Assembly (NCBI GenBank): GCA_013360465.1
Contig: JABWBO010000003.1
Location: forward strand, 87,185 to 151,184
Length of the DNA stretch: 64,000 bases
Reading direction: 5' to 3'
DNA from: Anaerolineae bacterium
GTDB taxonomy: Bacteria > Chloroflexota > Anaerolineae > Aggregatilineales > Phototrophicaceae
Under the pieces are notes generated by a model, which saw nothing but the letters and a program-made list of their open reading frames with translations, did not search any database and was not told the DNA's origin. Positions within the stretch are counted from its first letter, which is position 1; each line of letters starts with the position of its first letter. The position numbers and the translations under genes are program-made. Positions 24,818 through 31,922 of this stretch are shown piece by piece.

Positions 24818-26249
24818 CCAGCAGCCGTTACCCGGTGAAATGATGAATGCTGACGACGTACAAGCGCTGATCAAGAATGGTCGCAACCAGCGGCTCGACT
24901 GGCTGGCGGATGGCTCGCCGGTGGAGTCCATCGCCCAGATGCTCACGTCGATGGCGAACGGCGTCGGAGGTCGGCTGCTGGTGGGTGTCACGGGTCCGTC
25001 TGGCATGGTCATCGGGGTGCGCGACCCGGCATCCACCATCGACCGGGTGATGCAAGCGTCGCTTTCTGCCGATCCGCCACTGCGCATTCCAGTGCCGCAG
25101 ACGCTCAGCATCAAGGAAAAAGTGGTGGTCATCATCGACATTCCGGAGGGTATGCCGAACATCTATGCCATTGACGGACGCTACGTAGGAAGGAGCGACG
25201 GGGAAATCAGCCCTTTGGCGCTGCGCGATATCCGTAAGCTGCTCTTCGAACGCGGAATCGCCAGCTTCGAGACTGAATCAGCCGACGGAGCGACGCTCGC
25301 CGACATCGACTGGGTCAAAGCACGCGCTTACAGTGAAAAGATCGGCGGGGGGACCGATGTCGAAAAGACGCTGCTTCGGCGGGGCTGTCTGACGCGCACC
25401 AGCGGTACGCTGTGCCCGACCAACGCCGGGATTCTCCTCTTCGGCGTGGACCCACAAGCCTTCCTTCCCAGCGCCGAACTCACTGCCGTGCGCTTCGCCG
25501 GGGAGACAATGAGCGACACCTTCTCGCGCCAGGACCTCGGCGGCACCTTGCCCGATCAGATTCGCCGTGCCGAGACCTTCCTGCGCGATCATCTGCGAAA
25601 AGCGGTCACGCTCGGTAAGACGATGGCGCGCAGCGAGGACCTGGAATATCCTCTCGAAGCCGCCCGCGAACTGGTGGTCAACGCGGTCGCCCATCGCGAT
25701 TACAGCATCGCCGGCGACAACGTGCGGCTCTACCTTTTCGCCAACCGCCTCGAAGTCACCAGCCCCGGTAGGCTGCCCGGACCAGTGACCCTCGCCAACA
25801 TCCGTGAAGCCCGGTTTTCGCGCAATCCGGTGATCGTTCAGGTTCTGGCGGACCTCGGCTTTATCGAGCGCCTGGGGTACGGCATCGACCGGGTGATCGC
25901 CCTGATGGAAGAGTCGTATCTGCCTGCCCCGGAATTCGCGGAGGTGGTGGGGACTTTCTGCGTCCGCCTGCATCGAGGACAGCCGCCCGCCGCCCTCAGC
26001 GCTGCTGCCATCGCCGATAAGCGCCTGCAGGGCGTCCATCTGAACCCGCGCCAGGAAGCAGCGCTCATGTTCCTGAACCGTGAAGGCAACCAGCGCATCA
26101 CCAACAGCAACCTGCAATCGATGTACCCGGATGTGCATCCCGAGACGATCCGTCGCGACCTCTCCGACCTCGTCACCAAGGACTTTCTGGAAAAACATGG
26201 GCAGAAGCGCGGCTCGTACTATATCCTTAAGCCAACTCACGATTCCTAA
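24807..26249 (+). CDS. AlbA_2/HATPase_c_4 putative transcriptional regulator
   Basis: Protein of 480 residues with the three-part layout of the 'ATP-binding RecG-like' regulators: an N-terminal AlbA_2 (Schlafen-type) domain (about 10-145, e.g. ANGVGGRLLVGVTGPSGMVIGVRD), a GHKL-like HATPase_c_4 region (about 255-375; LEYPLEAARELVVNAVAHRDYS and GRLPGPVTLANIREARFSRNP), and a C-terminal winged helix (about 410-475; LNPRQEAALMFLNREGNQRITNSN). The usual ExxxxEFK at the AlbA_2 start is altered to NQRLDWL. The cellular role of this family is unclear. Start: ATG at 24807, overlapping lon by eleven bases and therefore probably coupled to it; an ATG pair at 24840 is possible. It ends 77 bases before the LysM-protein start, with a promoter in between. 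Confidence 0.85.
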   Translation: MRNDQQPLPGEMMNADDVQALIKNGRNQRLDWLADGSPVESIAQMLTSMANGVGGRLLVGVTGPSGMVIGVRDPASTIDRVMQASLSADPPLRIPVPQTLSIKEKVVVIIDIPEGMPNIYAIDGRYVGRSDGEISPLALRDIRKLLFERGIASFETESADGATLADIDWVKARAYSEKIGGGTDVEKTLLRRGCLTRTSGTLCPTNAGILLFGVDPQAFLPSAELTAVRFAGETMSDTFSRQDLGGTLPDQIRRAETFLRDHLRKAVTLGKTMARSEDLEYPLEAARELVVNAVAHRDYSIAGDNVRLYLFANRLEVTSPGRLPGPVTLANIREARFSRNPVIVQVLADLGFIERLGYGIDRVIALMEESYLPAPEFAEVVGTFCVRLHRGQPPAALSAAAIADKRLQGVHLNPRQEAALMFLNREGNQRITNSNLQSMYPDVHPETIRRDLSDLVTKDFLEKHGQKRGSYYILKPTHDS

Positions 26250-26261
26250 TCGTTGAACCGG

Positions 26262-26290
26262 TTGCAGTGGATTCCTGCTTCGCATATAGT
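26262..26290 (+). promoter_or_regulatory. Sigma70-like promoter before the LysM surface protein
   Basis: TTGCAG at 26262-26267, exactly 17 bases, then TATAGT at 26285-26290. It lies in an AT-rich gap 36 bases before the LysM protein ATG. A good match to the vegetative consensus with correct spacing. Confidence 0.65.
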
Positions 26291-26325
26291 GAATAAAGTC
26301 TGGCGGCACAAAAGGTGAACTTGTG

Positions 26326-27756
26326 ATGTCCAAGAAAATCTATCGACTCGTGCCCGTTCTGATAGGGTTGCTGCTGCTGGTGGCGCTGCCGGCACTGAGC
26401 GCGCCGAGCGCCGCTCCGGCAGAACAAGCCGCTACCTGCGATGAACTGGTCGCACTGGCAACTACCACCGTTGGCATCTCCTGCGATAGTCTGGGGCGCA
26501 ACCAGGCATGTTACGGCAATCGACAGATCGCCGTCGAGTTCGCGCCAAACACCAACCTCATTTTCAATCAGTCCGGCGATATTGTGGATCTGCTGGCGCT
26601 GCGCCGTCTCATCACCTCTGGCTTTGACGAAACGACTGGAGAGTGGGGTATCGCCATCGTCAAGGCGCAGGCAAATCTCCCCGACGCGCTTCCCGGCGAA
26701 AACGTCACCTTCCTGCTCTTTGGCGATTCCGAAATGAACAACCTCAGCGCCGATATGCGCGCGGTCAAGCTGCGCACCGGCATCGCTGGAACAACCTGCG
26801 ACGACGCCCCTTCCGGCGTCCTCATCCAGTCGCCTTCCGGTCGACAGGTCACGATGAATATTAACGGCGCCGATATCACGCTGGCGTCTACGGTCTATTT
26901 AACGGCTCAGGAAAACGTCAGCATGAAACTGAGTACAGTGGATGGCGTCGCTGTAGTTTCGGCACTGGGCGAAACGCGCATCGTTCCGTCTGGCGGCGAA
27001 ATCGGCGTTCGCCTTGGCGGCGTGGATGGGCTGGAGGTCGATGGTCCACCCTCGGCGCTGCGCGGCTTCACCCAAGTCCAGCTGCCATTCGTCCCGCTCG
27101 GTCTTTTGGAAGATCCGCTTGTTCTCCCGGGTGCACTCCCCATCGGAGGACAGATGCCGGCGGGGACGCTTACGCCCACCGTCCCGGTATCCACGCTGCC
27201 GGCGGGCTGCGCGCCGCGTGCCGACTGGACCTTCCGCTATGTGATTCAGAGCGGCGAAACGCTGTCGAGCATCGCTTCGCGCGGCGGTATCTCCCTCACC
27301 GAGCTGGCGGCGGGCAACTGTATCGTGAACCCTGGTCTGATTTACGCCGGTCAAGTGCTTAATGTGCCTGTGCCGATCCCTACGCCGATCCCCAGACCGA
27401 CCGCGACCTATACCCCGATGGTGACGCCGACGCAGAATACGACGATCATCGGTCCCAATCTGCGCGCAGACACCAATCCTATCTACTACGAGACCTGCAC
27501 CTTCATCCGCTGGGATGTCTCCAACATTCAGGCAGTCTATTTCGAGGGTTCTCCGGCGGTCGGCAGCGACGCCCGCCAGGTCTGCCCAAGCCAGACGACG
27601 ACGTACACGCTGTCAGTCATTCGGTTGGATGGGATAACGCAGAATTTCACCATCACCATCTATGTAGAAGGTCCGGCACCGGTCTGTGGCAATTACGTCT
27701 GCGAGCCGGGTGAAACAGAACAGTCGTGCCCGCACGACTGCGACGTCCCCGGTTAA
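26326..27756 (+). CDS. Secreted LysM-domain surface protein
   Basis: Exported protein of 476 residues. The signal peptide occupies about residues 1-25 (VLIGLLLLVALPALSAPSAA). The large N-terminal part (30-270) is Cys-containing and beta-rich, without a recognised domain. A LysM peptidoglycan-binding domain (about 303-347: RYVIQSGETLSSIASRGG, then NPGLIYAGQVLNVP) follows, then a proline/threonine linker (PVPIPTPIPRPTATYTP). A beta-sandwich domain (NLRADTNPIYYETCTFIRWD, VYFEGSPAVGS) comes next. The last 20 residues carry a Cys-rich C-N-Y-V-C-EPGETEQSC-PHDC motif, similar to a short 'CGdgvCepgE.C..DC' unit seen at the ends of surface proteins. It is likely wall-attached. Start: ATG at 26326, with AAAGGTGA upstream. 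A promoter precedes it and a hairpin terminator follows. Confidence 0.83.
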   Translation: MSKKIYRLVPVLIGLLLLVALPALSAPSAAPAEQAATCDELVALATTTVGISCDSLGRNQACYGNRQIAVEFAPNTNLIFNQSGDIVDLLALRRLITSGFDETTGEWGIAIVKAQANLPDALPGENVTFLLFGDSEMNNLSADMRAVKLRTGIAGTTCDDAPSGVLIQSPSGRQVTMNINGADITLASTVYLTAQENVSMKLSTVDGVAVVSALGETRIVPSGGEIGVRLGGVDGLEVDGPPSALRGFTQVQLPFVPLGLLEDPLVLPGALPIGGQMPAGTLTPTVPVSTLPAGCAPRADWTFRYVIQSGETLSSIASRGGISLTELAAGNCIVNPGLIYAGQVLNVPVPIPTPIPRPTATYTPMVTPTQNTTIIGPNLRADTNPIYYETCTFIRWDVSNIQAVYFEGSPAVGSDARQVCPSQTTTYTLSVIRLDGITQNFTITIYVEGPAPVCGNYVCEPGETEQSCPHDCDVPG

Positions 27757-27768
27757 CGAACGCTGGAG

Positions 27769-27802
27769 AAAGGGGCGTGTCTCTGTCGAGACCGCCCTTT
27801 TC
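27769..27802 (+). terminator. Stem-loop terminator after LysM gene
   Basis: AAAGGG(G)CG on the left pairs with CGCCCTTT on the right, with one bulged G, and an inner GTCTC-TGTC-GAGAC stem. TTTT follows directly. It begins 13 bases after the TAA of the LysM gene. Confidence 0.7.
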
Positions 27803-27887
27803 AATCCTTGCGCTCTCTCGTCAGGATGGACGCCGGAATTCCTGTGGTATCCTAGTTGGCGCTATGGACAGGTCACAGGAAGCACAC

Positions 27888-29420
27888 ATGCGGGGACTCT
27901 TTCTTCTTCTGCTGGTCATCATGATGGGGACGGGATGCACGATCCTGGCTGCGCCAACCGCCACACTGACGCCGACAATCACCCCGACTGAGACGCCACC
28001 TCCTACAGACACCGCCACCTGGACGCCCATACCTGCCACCGACACGCCGACCGTCACCCCTTCCTCCACACCGCTGCCTACGCTGACGCCGACTCCGGCA
28101 CCGACTCTCACGCCTTCCACGACGCCAGAAGTAACGGTCGTCTTTACGTATGACAACTGGGAATTCCTGGACCTGCCGAGCGATATTGCGGCGCGGCTCA
28201 ATTCGCCGATGATCGCCTTCCTCAACACCAACAACCGTACCGGTTCCGCTGCGACGCCTCTGCCGGGAAACAATATTCAGACGCTCTACTACGTGCCGCC
28301 AACCAACTCCGCCGCGCGCATCGCCATTAAGGAATTCGATATTTCGACGGGCGATCAAATCTTCATCGCGCCGGGCGGAGACAAACTGGCATATCTGCGG
28401 CTTGATGTTGGCAGCGCTGCCAACGGCTTGTACGTGGCGGACTTCGAGATCGGCGTCACGGGCAGGGTCCTGCCGATCACCGCGCTGACTCAGCGCGGCA
28501 TCTATTCCCCACCGAGCTGGAAGCAGGACGGATCGCTGATGGCAGTTGCCGTCGCCACCGGTTACGACATCGACATCTTCACCATTGCCCCCAACGGAGC
28601 CTGGGCGCCGCTCATCACTCACGGGTCCTATGACTTCTGGGGCGAGTGGTCACCGGATGGCAACTACCTGGTCTTCGTCTCCGACCGCGTCGCCTGCCCG
28701 ACCTGGCATCCCGGCGAACCAGGGACATGCGATGGCACGGAAACACCACCTCCGTTCGGCGGGCACGTCTTCGTCCTGGAAATCGCGACCGGGCGCATCA
28801 CGCAGATTAGCGATCAGGTGGTCTATGAGCCGCCGCACTGGGTGACGCCGCGTCAGGTCAGCTTTGTCGTGGGCGATCCCCTCTTTGGCGATCCAGAACG
28901 CGCGCTTTACCTCGCCGACATCTTCAGCGGTGAAGTGCGCAGCGTCCGCCTGAGCAGTGGCGATGTGCCGCTGAAACTCTCCGAAACCTGGTCTCCGACT
29001 GGGCAGCAGGTGCTGTTTCAGGGGGCAGATACCAGCACAGAAATCATCCTGGCGCAGATCAGCGGCACGGTGCTGGGGCGCATCGGCGATCTGAATTTCG
29101 CGCGCTACGGCATGTCTGCCGACTGGTCTCCCGACGGCTCGCTGATCGCTATCGGCGGGGTCGGCGGCGAATGCCCCTACGGCATAGTCGTCACCGATAC
29201 CAGCCTGACCCCTATCGCGCGTGGAAACCCGCCGCCGTCGATGTGCGAACCGCGTTTCTCGCCCGACGGACGCTGGATCGCCTTCACCGGCGTGATCCCC
29301 AATCGCGATGGGCGGGTGGATGTGTACGCCGCCAACCAGAACGGCTTCGGCGCAGTCAACCTGACCGGCAGCCTGTTAGGGAACATCGCTATGTTCGGTT
29401 GGGTCGGCGGTCTGCCATAA
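27888..29420 (+). CDS. PD40/TolB-like beta-propeller lipoprotein
   Basis: Lipoprotein of 510 residues. The signal peptide is followed by the lipobox G-T-G-C (Cys17). Residues 25-75 form a striking Thr/Pro-rich linker. The body is a beta-propeller of at least six PD40 (TolB/DPP-like) blades, each with a W-SPDG-type core: SPPSWKQDGSLMAVAV, FWGEWSPDGNYLVFVSD, SETWSPTGQQVLFQG, SADWSPDGSLIAIGG and EPRFSPDGRWIAFTG. Such proteins bind partners at the cell surface; the ligand is unknown. Start: ATG at 27888, preceded by ACAGGA; starts upstream (27726, 27864) give no signal peptide continuity. A terminator separates it from the LysM gene, so it has its own promoter, probably within 27803-27880, where no strong motif is seen. 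Confidence 0.85.
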   Translation: MRGLFLLLLVIMMGTGCTILAAPTATLTPTITPTETPPPTDTATWTPIPATDTPTVTPSSTPLPTLTPTPAPTLTPSTTPEVTVVFTYDNWEFLDLPSDIAARLNSPMIAFLNTNNRTGSAATPLPGNNIQTLYYVPPTNSAARIAIKEFDISTGDQIFIAPGGDKLAYLRLDVGSAANGLYVADFEIGVTGRVLPITALTQRGIYSPPSWKQDGSLMAVAVATGYDIDIFTIAPNGAWAPLITHGSYDFWGEWSPDGNYLVFVSDRVACPTWHPGEPGTCDGTETPPPFGGHVFVLEIATGRITQISDQVVYEPPHWVTPRQVSFVVGDPLFGDPERALYLADIFSGEVRSVRLSSGDVPLKLSETWSPTGQQVLFQGADTSTEIILAQISGTVLGRIGDLNFARYGMSADWSPDGSLIAIGGVGGECPYGIVVTDTSLTPIARGNPPPSMCEPRFSPDGRWIAFTGVIPNRDGRVDVYAANQNGFGAVNLTGSLLGNIAMFGWVGGLP

Positions 29421-29470
29421 GCTTTGCTGCTGGCATTTCAATGCATTGATTCATCTTGAAGGAGAACCTG

Positions 29471-30217
29471 ATGGCGTCGTTGCAGGATAAAGTAGCGGTT
29501 GTGACCGGAGGCAGCCGAGGAATCGGACGCGGCATCGCGCTGGAGCTGGCGAAGCGCGGCGCTGCCGTCGTGGTCAACTATCACCAGAGCGCCAGCGCAG
29601 CCGACGAGGTTGTCACCGCGATCACAGCGATGGGGAGCAAAGCCCTGGCGGTGCAGGCGGATGTCAGCACCGAAGAAGGCGCGAATACGCTGATCAAGAC
29701 GGCGAACGATACTTTCGGGAAGGTCGATATTCTGGTCAATAACGCCGGAACGACGCGCGACAACGTGATCATGCTGATGGGCGCAGACGACTTCGACACT
29801 GTGATTGATACCAACCTGCGCAGCGCGTGGCTGTGTTCCAAGGCGGCGGTCCGCCTGATGATGCGCAAGCGCTACGGGCGCATCATCAACATCACCAGCA
29901 TCAGCGGCATCATGGGAAATGGCGGTCAGACCAACTACAGCGCCAGCAAAGCCGGACTGATCGGTTTGACCAAAGCCCTGGCGCGCGAGGTCGGTTCGCG
30001 CAGCATCACCGTCAACGCAGTCGCTCCCGGCTTCGTGCAGACCGACCTCACGTCCAATCTGCCGGACGAAATGTTGAAGAAGCTTAACGAGAACATCCCA
30101 CTGGGTCGCTGGGCGTCCATCGAGGATGTCGCTTATGCGGCGGCGTTCCTCGCCTCCGACGAAGCCGGCTGCATCACCGGGCATGTGCTGGTCGTCGATG
30201 GTGGCATGGCAATGTAA
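29471..30217 (+). CDS. fabG: 3-oxoacyl-ACP reductase FabG-like SDR
   Basis: Short-chain dehydrogenase of 248 residues, NADPH-dependent reductase of 3-oxoacyl-ACP in fatty-acid elongation. The cofactor-binding motif is [14 protein letters not shown] (residues 10-23), followed by LVNNAG near 85. The catalytic triad is Ser143 in ITSISGIMG, Tyr156 and Lys160 in [20 protein letters not shown] and the C-terminal [14 protein letters not shown] are typical of FabG. Start: ATG at 29471, with GAAGGAG eight bases upstream; the TTG at 29456 is rejected. No other fatty-acid synthesis gene is adjacent, so another SDR substrate (for example acetoacetyl-CoA) is possible. It is followed 14 bases later by hinT. 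Confidence 0.9.
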   Translation: MASLQDKVAVVTGGSRGIGRGIALELAKRGAAVVVNYHQSASAADEVVTAITAMGSKALAVQADVSTEEGANTLIKTANDTFGKVDILVNNAGTTRDNVIMLMGADDFDTVIDTNLRSAWLCSKAAVRLMMRKRYGRIINITSISGIMGNGGQTNYSASKAGLIGLTKALAREVGSRSITVNAVAPGFVQTDLTSNLPDEMLKKLNENIPLGRWASIEDVAYAAAFLASDEAGCITGHVLVVDGGMAM

Positions 30218-30231
30218 CAGGGGTTAACTCC

Positions 30232-30582
30232 ATGCCGACGATCTTCTCCAAAATCATCGCCCGAGAAGTGCGTTCCGACATCGTCTTTCAGGACGAGCGC
30301 GTCACCGCCTTCAGGGATATCAATCCGCAGGCTCCAGTACACATCTTGATCGTTCCCAACAAAGAGATTGCGACCGTCGATGATGTCACGCCGGAAGACG
30401 AAGGCGTCCTCGGTCACATGTTCATCGTCGCCCGGCAGATCGCCCGCGATCTGGGTATCGGAAACAAGGGCTATCGGCTGATCGTCAACTGCAAGGATGA
30501 CGGTGGACAGGAAATCTACCACCTGCATATGCATCTAGTCGGCGGACGTCGCCTGGGGCGGATGCTGTCGCGCGCCGATTGA
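30232..30582 (+). CDS. hinT: HIT-family nucleotide hydrolase (HinT-like)
   Basis: Histidine-triad protein of 116 residues, typical HinT length. It has [19 protein letters not shown] at the start, a conserved [11 protein letters not shown], and the triad H97-L-H99-M-H101 followed by LVGGR. HinT proteins hydrolyse purine nucleoside phosphoramidates such as aminoacyl-AMP. The ATG at 30232 has GGGGTTAA before it. The gene is the last of a short plus-strand unit with fabG, closed by a very strong stem-loop at 30614-30654. Confidence 0.93.
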   Translation: MPTIFSKIIAREVRSDIVFQDERVTAFRDINPQAPVHILIVPNKEIATVDDVTPEDEGVLGHMFIVARQIARDLGIGNKGYRLIVNCKDDGGQEIYHLHMHLVGGRRLGRMLSRAD

Positions 30583-30613
30583 GGAAAAAAGGCTCGGCGA
30601 AGGGTTTGCGCTT

Positions 30614-30654
30614 CAGACCTCACCCCGCCTGCGAAACCGGCGGGGTGAGGTCTG
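30614..30654 (+). terminator. Sixteen-base-pair perfect stem-loop terminator after hinT
   Basis: CAGACCTCACCCCGCC (30614-30629), a nine-base loop, then GGCGGGGTGAGGTCTG (30639-30654), followed by TTTATC. It sits between the convergent hinT and DsbA-like genes. The stem is long enough to act on both strands, although the reverse strand lacks a T-run. Confidence 0.75.
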
Positions 30655-30693
30655 TTTATCGAGTAAACTCGCGTGTTGAGTTCACCTTCTTCA

Positions 30694-31677
30694 CTAGCCG
30701 CCCGCCTCGGCAGCCGCTTCAGTGGTCGCTTCCGGCGTCGACTCCGGGGTCGATTCGGGCACAGCCGCGCCGGCTGGCTCCGCTGTCGCTTCAGGTGTTG
30801 ACTCAAGAGCCGGCGCAGACTCCGGTTCGGCTGTCGCCTCAGGGATCGGCTCAATTGCGCTCACGCGCTCAATTTCAGCGTCAATCGCTGCCAGAATATC
30901 GGCGGCGGCGGTCAGCGCCGTCTGCTCTTCACTGAGCGGCACAACTCCGTTGATAGCGACCGTCGGCGCGCCGTTGAAACTCAGCAGCGCCAGGGCATTG
31001 TTGCGCGCTGTCGTGAGCAGTTCCTGCACGCTTCCGCTGGCGACGCAGGCGCTGTGCTGACCGCGATTCAAGCCCAGCGCGTCCAGACCCGCCACAAGCC
31101 GGTTGTTGGTGAAGGACTGGTTGCCATAGCGCCCCTGCCAATCGAACAGCATGTCGTGGAACTGCCAGAACGCCTGCTGTTCCGCCGCGCAGACCGCCGC
31201 AATCGCCGCGCCCTGCCCGTTCGGGACCGTTCCATAGCCGAACAGCGGGACGTAGATCACGGCGATCTTCTCGTCGCGCACGCGCGTCACCAGTTCATCG
31301 ATGATCTGGTCGTGAAGATCGCGGCAGCTTGGGCAGTCAAAGCTGGAATAGAGGCTGACTTTGACGCTGGCGTTCGGCTCGCCCAGGAGAGGATAGCCTT
31401 CCTGCGTGCGCGACACCGGCAGATCGGCATAACGCGCCGTCGTCGCCTGCGGGATCGGCGCTTCCTGCGGCAGGTTGACCAGGATGAAAATGACTGCGAA
31501 CAGGACAGCCAATCCGACGACTGTCCCCACAATCATGATGAGCCGGCGGCGCTGCCGCTCTCGTTCGCGTTCTCTGATGCGTTCAGCCGCGCGCGAACCG
31601 CTGGCGGTCGGTCGGGAGGGCTGAGCCGACTGTTCCGGTTTGGAGTCTGTTTTGCGATTTCTTCTCTGCTGAGCCAT
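30694..31677 (-). CDS. Membrane-anchored DsbA-like thioredoxin-fold protein
   Basis: Thiol-disulphide oxidoreductase candidate of 327 residues. A basic cytoplasmic N-terminus (to about 45) is followed by one transmembrane helix (46-68). An extracytoplasmic DSBA-like domain (about 98-270) carries the C115-P-S-C118 active site in SSFDCPSCRDLHDQI. Later features fit DsbA/DsbG proteins: YGTVPNGQGAAIAAVCAAEQ, FWQFHDMLF and the cis-Pro loop GAPTVAINGVVPL. The last 50 residues are an imperfect repeat of STPEAT/AEPE-type units, probably a wall-spanning or flexible tail. It should form or isomerise disulphides in exported proteins, such as the Cys-rich surface proteins here. A divergent promoter (31711-31738) lies upstream. 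Start: ATG at 31677, with GAGG nine bases upstream. Confidence 0.88.
   Translation of the reverse strand: MAQQRRNRKTDSKPEQSAQPSRPTASGSRAAERIRERERERQRRRLIMIVGTVVGLAVLFAVIFILVNLPQEAPIPQATTARYADLPVSRTQEGYPLLGEPNASVKVSLYSSFDCPSCRDLHDQIIDELVTRVRDEKIAVIYVPLFGYGTVPNGQGAAIAAVCAAEQQAFWQFHDMLFDWQGRYGNQSFTNNRLVAGLDALGLNRGQHSACVASGSVQELLTTARNNALALLSFNGAPTVAINGVVPLSEEQTALTAAADILAAIDAEIERVSAIEPIPEATAEPESAPALESTPEATAEPAGAAVPESTPESTPEATTEAAAEAGG
30697..30846 (-). repeat. Imperfect tandem repeat encoding STPEAT-like tail
   Basis: This stretch at the 3' end of the DsbA-like gene encodes repeated units such as ESTPEATAEP, ESTPEST and PEATTE. The DNA repeats are imperfect and of varying length (roughly 12-24 bases). 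Such repeats are prone to length variation. Confidence 0.55.
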
Positions 31678-31710
31678 GACAGCCTCGATTCCTGTGTGTA
31701 AACCGGCTTC

Positions 31711-31738
31711 AGTTTACAGCCCGAAAGCCAAACGTCAA
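31711..31738 (-). promoter_or_regulatory. Sigma70-like promoter for the DsbA-like gene
   Basis: On the minus strand TTGACG (31738-31733), 16 bases, TAAACT (31716-31711), located 34 bases before the start codon. The -35 matches five of six and the -10 four of six consensus bases. Confidence 0.55.
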
Positions 31739-31783
31739 GCAGTGCCGCTGAGGGTATACCGTTCAATTGGTCCGATGATTTGG

Positions 31784-31813
31784 CTGACAAATCGGATCGG
31801 TTTGGAGTAAAAT
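31784..31813 (+). promoter_or_regulatory. Sigma70-like promoter for acnA
   Basis: CTGACA at 31784-31789, 18 bases, TAAAAT at 31808-31813. It lies about 110 bases before the acnA ATG, back to back with the DsbA-gene promoter, in an AT-rich divergent gap of 245 bases. Confidence 0.5.
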
Positions 31814-31922
31814 GCAGTGGAATTCGGATTGCTCCTGATACTCCCTCTACCCCACATGTTATGGTCGATTGAGCGGCGGCTGCGCTGAAGGCAGTCCCGC
31901 AGAAACGATACGAGGACAACCA

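Noticed and set aside
27721..27740. Perfect inverted repeat CAGTCGTGC-CC-GCACGACTG
   Set aside because: It lies within the last codons of the LysM gene and encodes the C-terminal Cys-rich motif; a two-base loop is unfavourable and the true terminator is downstream.
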